Source of the DNA: Calditrichaceae bacterium
GTDB taxonomy: Bacteria; Calditrichota; Calditrichia; Calditrichales; Calditrichaceae
Direction of reading: 5' to 3'
Length of the DNA stretch: 7,226 bases
Assembly (NCBI GenBank): GCA_030622395.1
Contig: JAUXGF010000139.1
Location: 1 to 7,226, forward strand
The translations under genes were made by a program, and so were the position numbers. The first letter of the stretch is position 1, and each line of letters opens with the position of its first letter. Shown here one piece after another: positions 1 to 6,633 of this stretch. Under the pieces are notes generated by a model. It did not search any database. It saw only the letters and a program-made list of their open reading frames with translations, and was not told the DNA's origin.

Positions 1-313
1 CCATAAGTAAAATCAAGAAATTTATAACTTTAACAGAAAAATATCCGTTATGGGTGAAATTTTGTACTAGTTTTTACACGCCACTTTTATAATAGCAGCG
101 GTTAGCGGTCAGGGCGCTTCTGTGTCAACCTAAATATACACTTAAAATTCTCTAATAGAAATTAAGGCTTTACAATATATTTTGTTATGTCTTTGAATTA
201 TTTAAGTATTTTACTAAATTAATCTTTAAAATGAAACGAAAATTTCGCATACTATGTAGAAGCTCACAGGCGGGTATATAAACTCCTTACAAAGATTAAC
301 AAAGCGTCACTAC

Positions 314-352
314 GTATCAAAGACCATCCGCCTTAGGCGGACGGTCTTTATA
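314..352. repeat. Short copy of a dispersed GC-rich hairpin repeat
   Basis: Arms 319-333 and 335-349 are reverse complements at 14 of 15 positions, with position 334 at the centre, so the element folds into a long hairpin that stands out from AT-rich flanks. The stem is bordered by AAA on the left and TTT on the right, so it could act as a weak intrinsic terminator in either direction, but the T-tract is only three bases. Its left end (314-327) matches 4368-4381 at 12 of 14 positions, and its right end (335-352) is identical over 18 bases to 4470-4487. I therefore call it a member of a dispersed repeat family rather than only a terminator. Confidence 0.65.
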
Positions 353-594
353 GCGCCTTACCACCCTAAACCGTAGTCCCTTATTATTTGAATTTTTTAT
401 TTGAAATTTATTATTTCTGGTTTATCTTGATTAGGAAGAATTGAATTAATGAATTAGTGAATTATCGTAAAATTATTTAATAATTTTTAATGTAATATTC
501 TCACTCATTGGTGTAAGAGAACTCGTTACAGAGATTAGTGGAATAGATTTCTACCTGTGAGTGAGGTTTTACTTTTTAATAATTTTATTATTAG

Positions 595-600
595 TATAAT
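595..600 (+). promoter_or_regulatory. Possible -10 box for the receiver gene
   Basis: A perfect TATAAT lies 65 bases upstream of the preferred ATG at 666. The -35 region at the right spacing is only T-rich (around 572-578) and does not match TTGACA well, so this is a weak call. A start just downstream would give a leader of roughly 55-60 bases. Confidence 0.3.
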
Positions 601-665
601 GGGTTAAAGTTTTGTAAATTTAGTAATCAAAACATGTGATAATTAAAATAGAGATATATAGCATT

Positions 666-1049
666 ATGAACGATGATCCTGTAAAATTATTAGTAGTTGA
701 TGACTCTTCGATAATTAGAAAAGCTATATTGTATTATCTTGATACATATAATATTGAAGTAGTCGGAACAGCAAATAACGGAGCAAAGGCATTAGAGCTA
801 TTTGAAAAATTTAGACCGGACGTAGTTACTCTTGATATAACCATGCCCGGAATGAACGGCTTAAATGTGCTAAAAAAAATGATTCAAATAAATGAAGAGT
901 CCAAAATTGTTATAGTTACGGCGCTAAAAGACAAAGCTACCGGACTGAAAGCCTTGAAGCTCGGCGCAAAAAGCTATTTAACAAAACCGTTTAATTCTCA
1001 AAAATTGAGGGCTACCTTTGAACGAGTAATTAAAGAGTCTTCTCTTTAA
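666..1049 (+). CDS. Single-domain response regulator, CheY-like receiver
   Basis: This is a 127-residue cytoplasmic receiver domain with no output domain. Such proteins are phosphorylated by a histidine kinase and act by binding a partner, or pass phosphate along a relay. The key residues are all present: the acidic pair D12-D13, phospho-acceptor D57 in the LDITMPGMNG motif, switch residue T85 in the VTA motif, aromatic Y104, and invariant K107 followed by P108. The length is normal for a CheY-type protein. The frame extends to a GTG at 636, but I chose the ATG at 666 because translation from it begins only a few residues before the first beta-strand (KLLVVDD), as in typical receivers. Neither start has a strong Shine-Dalgarno; a weak AGAG lies near 651. 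No kinase or chemotaxis gene is adjacent, so the partner is unknown and a chemotaxis role is not implied. Identity as a receiver is certain; the process it controls is not. Confidence 0.93.
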   Translation: MNDDPVKLLVVDDSSIIRKAILYYLDTYNIEVVGTANNGAKALELFEKFRPDVVTLDITMPGMNGLNVLKKMIQINEESKIVIVTALKDKATGLKALKLGAKSYLTKPFNSQKLRATFERVIKESSL

Positions 1050-1230
1050 AATATATATAAAATATTTATACCATCCCACCTATTTCAACAGGATTTTTAT
1101 TTAGTTAAAGTACAAATTAATTTCATTTTACATTAAGAGTTACGTATAAAAATCTATGGGCTATACCGCCTTCAACGAACAATGCACAGATGTGTCCAAT
1201 TGAAAAATAAAATAAAAAGGATATTAAATT

Positions 1231-1258
1231 TTAAGCAGTCTTAAATATTTTGTATATT
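1231..1258 (+). promoter_or_regulatory. Possible promoter of the alkyltransferase gene
   Basis: TTAAGC (1231-1236) and TATATT (1253-1258) are separated by 16 bases and sit just upstream of the strong Shine-Dalgarno at 1274-1278. The -10 matches the sigma-70 consensus at five of six positions, while the -35 is weak. In such AT-rich sequence this could arise by chance. Confidence 0.28.
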
Positions 1259-1286
1259 TTTAGAAATATTTATAGGAGAAAAATTC

Positions 1287-1751
1287 ATGTTAACTTATAC
1301 AGCTTTTTATCAATCAGCAGTCGGTTCTATTAAAATAGTCGTTATGGATAAAAAAGTGCAGTCTGTATCTTTTCAAAAAAAAGCGGATAATTTTTTAAAT
1401 GATACTCATTTCCTTTTGACTGAAGTTGTTCATCAGCTTGATGAATATTTTGAGGGCAAACGCCACGAATTTGATTTACCTTTTGCTCCGCAGGGCACTC
1501 TCTTCCAAAAGAAAGTTTGGAATCAGCTCCGGCAGATTCCTTATGGTAAAACAGCTTCATATTCGGATATTGCCAAAGCAGTTGGCAATGGGAAAGCCGT
1601 TAGAGCGGTGGGGGCTGCAAACAAGAGAAATCCGATTGCAATTATTATTCCCTGCCACCGGGTGATTGGCTCAAACGGAAAGTTAACCGGTTACGCAGGA
1701 GGATTATGGCGTAAAGAGCGGCTTTTAAAATATGAAAAAAAATTTCTATGA
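1287..1751 (+). CDS. ogt: Methylated-DNA--protein-cysteine methyltransferase
   Basis: This suicide DNA-repair protein transfers the alkyl group from O6-alkylguanine to its own cysteine and is used once. The 154-residue protein has the family's layout: a variable N-terminal domain (about 1-70) and the helix-turn-helix/active-site domain (about 71-152). The PCHRV motif places the nucleophile at C123, followed by H124. Other known functional residues line up with human MGMT at a constant offset of 22: Y92, the arginine finger R106, N115, Y136 and E150. This suggests an active enzyme. The start is well supported by AGGAG at 1274-1278, eight bases before the ATG. The length fits stand-alone Ogt; no Ada-type regulatory domain is fused. 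It converges on the protease gene across a 34-base gap that has no obvious terminator hairpin. The symbol could equally be given as adaB or ybaZ-like by some pipelines, but the full PCHRV site argues against the alkyltransferase-like (Atl) family. Confidence 0.95.
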   Translation: MLTYTAFYQSAVGSIKIVVMDKKVQSVSFQKKADNFLNDTHFLLTEVVHQLDEYFEGKRHEFDLPFAPQGTLFQKKVWNQLRQIPYGKTASYSDIAKAVGNGKAVRAVGAANKRNPIAIIIPCHRVIGSNGKLTGYAGGLWRKERLLKYEKKFL

Positions 1752-1785
1752 TTTAATCGAATAATTATAAAAATCCCAATCTATT

Positions 1786-3828
1786 TTATTGAGAAAGCAG
1801 TATCATATCGCTTAAAATATGAGCGCTTTCCATAACTATGAGATCTTTATTTTTTATTGATAATTTGCTTTCATCCTCGTCGTCTTTTTCCTTTTCCCGG
1901 GCTGTTTTTTTAGCTTCTGCCTCATCACGTTTCTTTTTACGTTTTTCTTCTTGCAATGAAAGGAATTTTTCCTCGCGGTCTTTTTCTAATTTCTCGATAT
2001 CTTCAATTAAATATTGAAATTTGCGATTTTTATCTATACGCGCCTTATGCCGGGCATAAAGAGTTTGAATATTATCATTAAAATTGAAATTACATTTATT
2101 AAAAGAAACAGGTTTAATCTCATCCCATAAAAGAGCGGTTTTGTTAATGCTTTCTCCGATTTCCATACCGGTAAAGCGTGATGGGAGCTCAATATCGGGC
2201 AGAACGCCTTTATGCTGTGTGCTGCCTCCGTTAACTCGATAAAACTTGGCGATTGTCAATTTAACCTGACCTTTTTTGGATTTACTTTCTGGAAAGAAGC
2301 GTTTTAACTTGACTACATTTTGGACGGTTCCTTTGCCAAAAGTCTGATTTCCAATAATAATGCCTCTCCCATAATCCTGAATAGCAGCCGCAAAAATTTC
2401 AGAAGCTGAAGCGCTTAAGCGGTCGACTAAAACAGCCAACGGTCCATCATAGTAAACATTCGAATCTAAATCGCGTTCTATGTTGAGCTTTCCATTCGAT
2501 CGGCGCACCTGCACAACGGGTCCGTCTTTAATGAAAAGCCCTGTTAAATCAATTGCCTCATTTAAGAAGCCGCCGCCGTTTTGCCTTAAATCGATGATAA
2601 TGCCATCCACGCCGGCGGATTGCAGCTCGCCAAGAAGCCGGGTTACATCGCGCGTGGTGCATTTATAATTTTTATCTCCTTTACGCATAGCGTCAAAATC
2701 AAAATAGAAATCCGGAATATCAATAACGCCTATTTTAAAAAGTCTCCCCTCGTCCATAATCTCAAGCGTATCGCTTTTTGCGGCACGGTCTTCTAATTTA
2801 ACCTTATCGCGCACAATATGGATGTTAACCGAGGGGTCTTCGAGAGCGGCGTCGGCGGGAATAATTTGCAGACGAACAGTAGTTGACTTAGGCCCCCGGA
2901 TAAGCTGAACTACATCGTCAAGACGCCAGCCGATAACGTCAACCATTTCCCCGTCTTCCCCCTGACCTACTGAAGTAATGCGGTCATTAGCCTGTAATAA
3001 CCCGCTTTTATCGGCAGGGCCACCGGGGATAATTCTTACTACCTGTGTATAGTCGTTATCCGTTCTCAACAAAGCGCCGATGCCCTCAAGAGAATGGCTC
3101 ATCTGAATTTTAAAATCCTCGCTGAGTTTTGGAGACATATAATTGGTATGCGGATCAAATAATAGGGCAAAGGAATTCATATACAACTGGAAAATATCTT
3201 CGCTTTGGCGCTGATTAATGCGCTTTTGAAAATTTCTGTAACGCTTTTGCAAAGTTTCTGAAATATCCCGCTGCTCTTTGCCGGTTAATTTTAAATTTAA
3301 AGCTTCATTTTTTAACCGTTTGCACCATACGCTGTCAAGCTGAGTTTTTGTTTTAAGCCAAGACCCTTCAGAGCGGTCAAACTCAAGATATTCGTCAACG
3401 GTAAAATCAAATTTCTGATTTAGACAGTTAAAGATATAATTCATACGTTCCAGAAATCTTTGCTGAAATATATTAAATATTGCATAAGCCGGATTAACAT
3501 TGCCCGAACGCAGGGAATCATCAAGTTGATAACGGTACTTTTCAAACAAGGCAATATCTGACGTCAGAAAGTAGCAGCGGTTATAATCGAGTATTTTAAT
3601 ATATTGATCTAACATTTGTGAAGAAAGCGAATCGTTGATTTGTATATGTTTATAATGATTGCGAAGCAATAATTGCGTAACCAATTGTTCAACACGCCGG
3701 TGATAAGGTTCCGGCTCTAATTTAGTAAAAGAAATTGATGTAGAATCAACCGGATCGGCAGGGGCTGTGCTAAGTAAGAGTCCGGTAAAACAAAAACACA
3801 ACACAAAAGAATAAATTATTAGTTTCAT
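1786..3828 (-). CDS. prc: Carboxy-terminal (tail-specific) protease, Prc family
   Basis: This serine protease of family S41 degrades or trims periplasmic proteins from their C-terminus. At 680 residues it is close to the E. coli Prc length (about 682). Layout: Sec signal peptide (about 1-24, hydrophobic FVLCFCFTGLLL), helical N-terminal tail-specific protease domain (about 40-230), PDZ domain (about 247-324, beginning LEGIGA), the S41 catalytic core (about 360-550), and a charged C-terminal helical domain with a K/E-rich, probably coiled stretch at about 612-655. The SASASEIF motif and downstream GKGTVQ motif give Ser474, Asp485 and Lys499. Their spacing of 11 and 25 residues equals that of E. 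coli Prc S452, D463 and K477, so a Ser-Lys dyad enzyme is expected. The start is supported by AAAAGGT (3836-3842 on the minus strand) about eight bases upstream. The gene is alone on its strand, so it is probably monocistronic. Likely substrates, by analogy only, are peptidoglycan enzymes and lipoproteins. Confidence 0.95.
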   Translation of the reverse strand: MKLIIYSFVLCFCFTGLLLSTAPADPVDSTSISFTKLEPEPYHRRVEQLVTQLLLRNHYKHIQINDSLSSQMLDQYIKILDYNRCYFLTSDIALFEKYRYQLDDSLRSGNVNPAYAIFNIFQQRFLERMNYIFNCLNQKFDFTVDEYLEFDRSEGSWLKTKTQLDSVWCKRLKNEALNLKLTGKEQRDISETLQKRYRNFQKRINQRQSEDIFQLYMNSFALLFDPHTNYMSPKLSEDFKIQMSHSLEGIGALLRTDNDYTQVVRIIPGGPADKSGLLQANDRITSVGQGEDGEMVDVIGWRLDDVVQLIRGPKSTTVRLQIIPADAALEDPSVNIHIVRDKVKLEDRAAKSDTLEIMDEGRLFKIGVIDIPDFYFDFDAMRKGDKNYKCTTRDVTRLLGELQSAGVDGIIIDLRQNGGGFLNEAIDLTGLFIKDGPVVQVRRSNGKLNIERDLDSNVYYDGPLAVLVDRLSASASEIFAAAIQDYGRGIIIGNQTFGKGTVQNVVKLKRFFPESKSKKGQVKLTIAKFYRVNGGSTQHKGVLPDIELPSRFTGMEIGESINKTALLWDEIKPVSFNKCNFNFNDNIQTLYARHKARIDKNRKFQYLIEDIEKLEKDREEKFLSLQEEKRKKKRDEAEAKKTAREKEKDDEDESKLSIKNKDLIVMESAHILSDMILLSQ

Positions 3829-3866
3829 AAATTGTACCTTTTACCTTTTATTAATAAATAATATAC

Positions 3867-3894
3867 ATACTAATATAAATTATTAGAGTTTCAA
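3867..3894 (-). promoter_or_regulatory. Possible promoter of the protease gene
   Basis: On the minus strand TTGAAA (3889-3894) is followed after 16 bases by TAGTAT (3867-3872). The -35 is five of six to consensus and the -10 is four of six. The distance to the ATG at 3828 would leave a leader of about 30 bases containing the Shine-Dalgarno. This is plausible but weak in AT-rich sequence. Confidence 0.3.
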
Positions 3895-4007
3895 TAATAT
3901 TTAAAAAACATCTTAGAAGAATAGTTATAATCAATTTTAATATCAGATTAAACTATGCATCCGCTTTATATTCTTTATTCCGAAATCGTGACAACTCTAT
4001 AACCGGG

Positions 4008-4055
4008 AACTTGGAATCGGGAATTGCTTCCGGTTTGAATTCCTAATTCCAAGTT
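4008..4055. repeat. 18-bp imperfect inverted repeat
   Basis: Arms 4008-4025 and 4038-4055 are reverse complements at 16 of 18 positions, enclosing a 12-base loop (4026-4037). The outer ten pairs (AACTTGGAAT against ATTCCAAGTT) are perfect. No T-tract follows on either strand close enough for a classical terminator, and it lies nearly 200 bases upstream of the protease start. It could be a small repeat element, a processed hairpin in a transcript, or a protein-binding site. Confidence 0.6.
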
Positions 4056-4366
4056 TCTAATTGAAACTAACCCTTGGTTCTAAATTTCTTCCCGACGCTC
4101 TGGGATTAGTTAGGCTCACAATATAATATTCGGGTCTATTGGGCTTAAACTTTATTAAATAAATATCCTATTGCCGGAAAAGTAACGGTTTAAAATTTTG
4201 ACTTAATTCATTTCAAGATATTTATTAAAAATCAAACTTTATATACAGGAAAACCCTGTGTAATAATTTACTATTTTTATCGTTAATAAAAACGGAGTTT
4301 TGAAAAAAGAATATAATATTATAAGTTAAAGGCAACGGTAGTTATGATTAAATATATTTGTCAGCA

Positions 4367-4487
4367 TGTATCAGAGATCATGCCAGAGGCAGGCAGGCCG
4401 CTACGCTTAACTCTGATACAAGAGCGGAGTGGCCTGCATCCTCCCCTGCCTGCCGGCGCGCCGCCGTGTAGGCGGACGGTCTTTATA
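4367..4487. repeat. Long copy of the dispersed GC-rich repeat
   Basis: This GC-rich island in an AT-rich spacer contains several nested inverted repeats: 4367-4376 with 4411-4420 (10 bp, perfect), 4388-4397 with 4445-4454 (10 bp, perfect), 4393-4399 with 4431-4437 (7 bp), and a 10-bp palindrome at 4454-4463. Its left end (4368-4381) matches 314-327 at 12 of 14 positions, and its right end (4470-4487) is identical over 18 bases to 335-352. The middle, about 4382-4469, is absent from the first copy. The pattern suggests a small non-autonomous repeat that exists in short and expanded forms. Confidence 0.6.
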
Positions 4488-4531
4488 ACGCTTTCCATCC
4501 GTGACTGAGGCTCTACTATATTTTTAAAATT

Positions 4532-4536
4532 GGAGG
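4532..4536 (+). promoter_or_regulatory. Shine-Dalgarno that sets a TTG start
   Basis: GGAGG lies five bases before the TTG at 4542. The frame is open from another TTG at 4530, but that codon is upstream of and overlaps the ribosome-binding site, so it cannot be the site's target. There is no ATG or GTG at a suitable distance. Confidence 0.75.
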
Positions 4537-4541
4537 TTGTT

Positions 4542-4835
4542 TTGAAAAAATTATTTATTTACTGGCATGAAGATTCGTTTCTTTCCCGAAACGGTACTAT
4601 TTTTGTTTATGATAAACTGGAACATGTCATTCTTGCTTTTATCGGAATGGTAATAACCAGCTTTTTTATTATGGAAAAGAACATTCGGATTTTCTTATTA
4701 TTATGGGCAGCCTGGAATGTAATTGGTGTTTTATGGGAAATATTTCAGCTTGTAATACAAAACCAGCCCATTCAAATAAAAGATATTGCAGCTAATAATA
4801 TTGGTTTCCTATTGTCATTCTTTTTATATATTTGA
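4542..4835 (+). CDS. Small VanZ-like integral membrane protein
   Basis: The protein has 97 residues and three probable membrane segments, at about 29-44, 48-72 and 86-97. The VanZ-like family signature is visible: DKLEH at 24-28 before the first helix, the WEIFQ motif at 65-69, and D81-I82 followed by N85 and G88 just before the last helix. VanZ itself lowers teicoplanin susceptibility, but most family members have no known function and nothing here suggests antibiotic resistance. It is shorter than many family members, which have four or five segments, so it may be a minimal form. A TTG start at 4542 is indicated by GGAGG at 4532-4536. The gene stands alone, with 159 bases to the next gene. 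A fused or degraded longer protein is possible, but the frame shows no internal break. The family call rests on motif spacing alone. Confidence 0.65.
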   Translation: MKKLFIYWHEDSFLSRNGTIFVYDKLEHVILAFIGMVITSFFIMEKNIRIFLLLWAAWNVIGVLWEIFQLVIQNQPIQIKDIAANNIGFLLSFFLYI

Positions 4836-4918
4836 TTTTTTTGTTTATATTGTGGATAGCTAATTTAGGTTAAAAATAAATTTGAAAATTTGTCATATTA
4901 CTAAATATTGATTAATCA

Positions 4919-4947
4919 TTGAAAAGTGATACGTAACTTTCTTAAAT
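4919..4947 (+). promoter_or_regulatory. Possible promoter of the beta-helix/barrel operon
   Basis: TTGAAA (4919-4924) and TTAAAT (4942-4947) are separated by 17 bases. The boxes match the sigma-70 consensus at five and four of six positions. A start near 4954 would give a leader of about 40 bases ending in the strong AGGAGG at 4985-4990. This fits transcription of the pair of envelope genes independently of the VanZ-like gene. Confidence 0.35.
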
Positions 4948-4994
4948 TATTAACGTAAACCTAAAGTAAACAAATTAATGGCTTAGGAGGAAAG

Positions 4995-6617
4995 ATGTTT
5001 TGTAAAAAAGTGTTTATTTCTTTCATTGTAATGTTGCTTTCAATTATGTTCTCAACAAGCGGTTTTGCACAGGATTTTGACGAAGACTTTTCTATCCCGT
5101 CTAATAAAATAGAAAAACAAGCCTATGAAAAATATATCTTAAACAAAGAAAATAAAGATTACCGTTATACTAAAAACACAGTTATTGATGAAGACACAAC
5201 AATCGACGGAAACGTCATTGTAACTGACGGAGACTTGACTGTAAAAGGTGAAATTGACGGCGACGTCTTAGTAATTTTAGGTAATATCTACATTAAAACA
5301 GACGCCGTAATTAACGGCTGTGTTACAAGTATTAACGGACGTATTTATCAAAATGAAAAAAGCGCTGTTTCCGGCAATCAAATTGAAACTAAAGTTAAAA
5401 ATCTTTTTTCGCGCCATGAATGGGACCGCGATTTCGATGTTCATGATGAGGATTTTAAAAGTTGGGATTATAAATATATACCTAAAGATTATCGCCGCTC
5501 ATACAGCACTCTTCCTTTAGGAAAATGGGATGATCCCTTTCTAATCCGCTATAATCGTGTACAGGGTTTGTTTTTAGGAATGGCAATCCCCAAAAAAATC
5601 AGAGGTAAGTATAATTATTTTTCACCGCACGGATTTGGAGGTTATAGTTTTGAAGAGAAATGCTGGCGCTACGAACTTGGCGTTGATCGCTGGCTTTTTA
5701 ATCAAAAAGATTTTCGTTTCGAGATCGGCGGTAAGTTTTATGATTTAACCGACACAAAAGACAATTGGCTTATAACGCCTACGGAAAACAGTCTGGCAGC
5801 CTTTTTTATACACGAAGATTTTCAAGATTTTTACCGCAGAAACGGCTATGAATTACATATCAGCCAAAATTTATCCATTTTCTTAAAAAGTACGCTGGCT
5901 TATCGCAATGATAAATATGAATCTGTAGAAAAAAATATTGATTGGGCATTGTTTGGCGGCGATAAAAAATTTGCGGGGAACCCGGCAATTGACGATGGTT
6001 ATATGCGCAGTATTTACGGTGAGTTGTATTTAGATACGCGAAATAACAAAGACCTGCCCGTACGCGGATGGTATGGTAAAATTTCAGTGGAAACATCTAA
6101 TTCCAAATTAAACAGCGATTTTTCTTTTAATCAATATATTTTTGAATTACGCCGCTATCAAACTTTCGGTAGATACGAACGAATAGATATGCGCTTTAAA
6201 GCAGGTTCGTCCGCGGGGAATCTGCCGCTGCAAAAAACGTATAAAATCGGCGGTATAAGCACATTACGCGGTTTTGATTATAAAGAGTTTTCAGGCAATC
6301 GCATGCTTCTGGCAAATTTTGAATATAATATCAGCCCGAAAATATTCACCAGCAATTTCTTGTTTTTTGATGGAATCAGATACGTTACATTTTTAGATTT
6401 AGGCGCAGCCTGGTTTACAAACAATCTTGCAGATAAAAATGAGTGGACGGCTAAAGGGCATGAGGGCTTTTCACATTTGAAATGGAATGACATAAAATGC
6501 GACTTTGGCGTGGCGTTAACCAGTTCATCCGGTCGCTGCCGCTTAAGTATTGCTAAAAGAACAGATACTGGCATGGATCCGATAGTCATTACGTTCAGAT
6601 TAAGCAAACCATTTTAA
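4995..6617 (+). CDS. Exported bactofilin-like beta-helix fused to an Omp85-type barrel
   Basis: The 540-residue precursor has a Sec signal peptide (1-25, likely cut after SGFA). A short charged stretch is followed by a beta-helix-like region at about 62-131 with repeated hydrophobic/Gly-Asp rungs (IDGNVIVTDGD, IDGDVLVILGN), as in bactofilin or polymer-forming proteins. An acidic, aromatic linker covers about 132-185. The rest, about 186-540, alternates polar and hydrophobic strands and ends in phenylalanine, as outer-membrane barrels do. Two Omp85 hallmarks are present: a D-x-R...P-x-x-G strand pair (D347, R349, P355, G358) and the GG-x-x-x-LRGF motif (419-427, R425), followed by GN at 434-435. 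About 350 residues suits a 16-strand barrel. No POTRA domain is evident. Omp85 barrels insert or transport proteins, or secrete passengers; the role here is unknown. AGGAGG at 4985-4990 supports the ATG, although its spacing of four bases is short. A second secreted protein follows 16 bases downstream, so the two probably act together at the envelope. Confidence 0.8.
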   Translation: MFCKKVFISFIVMLLSIMFSTSGFAQDFDEDFSIPSNKIEKQAYEKYILNKENKDYRYTKNTVIDEDTTIDGNVIVTDGDLTVKGEIDGDVLVILGNIYIKTDAVINGCVTSINGRIYQNEKSAVSGNQIETKVKNLFSRHEWDRDFDVHDEDFKSWDYKYIPKDYRRSYSTLPLGKWDDPFLIRYNRVQGLFLGMAIPKKIRGKYNYFSPHGFGGYSFEEKCWRYELGVDRWLFNQKDFRFEIGGKFYDLTDTKDNWLITPTENSLAAFFIHEDFQDFYRRNGYELHISQNLSIFLKSTLAYRNDKYESVEKNIDWALFGGDKKFAGNPAIDDGYMRSIYGELYLDTRNNKDLPVRGWYGKISVETSNSKLNSDFSFNQYIFELRRYQTFGRYERIDMRFKAGSSAGNLPLQKTYKIGGISTLRGFDYKEFSGNRMLLANFEYNISPKIFTSNFLFFDGIRYVTFLDLGAAWFTNNLADKNEWTAKGHEGFSHLKWNDIKCDFGVALTSSSGRCRLSIAKRTDTGMDPIVITFRLSKPF

Positions 6618-6633
6618 TGAAAGTTGGAAGTAT

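Larger units (their letters stand above)
1..635. other. Long AT-rich spacer left of the receiver gene
   Basis: I find no convincing gene here. All three forward frames are closed early, and the longest opening at the left edge (frame 3, closing at 90-92) encodes about 29 residues with no recognisable motif. The stretch contains a GC-rich hairpin at 319-349, an 8-bp inverted repeat (500-507 with 558-565), a low-complexity run of GAATT-like words around 437-465, and a possible -10 box at 595-600. I saw no tRNA or other structural RNA signature. Confidence 0.6.
3829..4541. other. 713-base spacer between divergent genes
   Basis: This spacer separates the minus-strand protease from the plus-strand VanZ-like gene, so it must hold promoters for both. 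It contains a candidate protease promoter (3867-3894), an 18-bp imperfect inverted repeat (4008-4055), AT-rich filler, and the GC-rich fold-prone island at 4367-4487. A 54-codon frame at 4344-4508 crosses the island but looks fortuitous. I see no RNA gene. Confidence 0.6.

Noticed and set aside
3..92. A frame open from the left edge to a stop at 90-92, possibly the end of an upstream gene
   Set aside because: It encodes only about 29 residues with no recognisable motif, so it is not enough to support a partial gene.
636..665. An earlier GTG start at 636 for the receiver protein
   Set aside because: It adds ten residues ahead of the usual receiver N-terminus and has no Shine-Dalgarno. The ATG at 666 gives the normal length.
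1156..1203. A 15-codon frame in the spacer before the alkyltransferase gene
   Set aside because: Too short, with no ribosome-binding site and no relation to the next gene that would suggest a leader peptide.
1342..1560. Minus-strand and alternate-frame open frames inside the alkyltransferase gene
   Set aside because: They overlap a gene with complete catalytic motifs and have no domain features of their own.
1752..1785. A shared terminator between the convergent alkyltransferase and protease genes
   Set aside because: No stem of useful length is present in the 34-base gap; it is simply AT-rich.
4029..4050. A CGGTTTGAATTCC stretch resembling a tRNA T-loop
   Set aside because: The match to GGTTCGAATCC is imperfect, no acceptor stem or anticodon arm can be drawn around it, and it is explained by the inverted repeat.
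4344..4508. A 54-codon open frame beginning ATG at 4344, not broken across the GC-rich island
   Set aside because: Most of it is translated repeat sequence with many Pro and Arg, has no good ribosome-binding site at normal spacing, and matches no domain. GC-rich sequence lacks stop codons by chance.
5860..6607. Minus-strand open frames within the barrel gene (5860-6096 and 6278-6607)
   Set aside because: They are shadows of the plus-strand barrel coding sequence, which has a clear family signature in its own frame.
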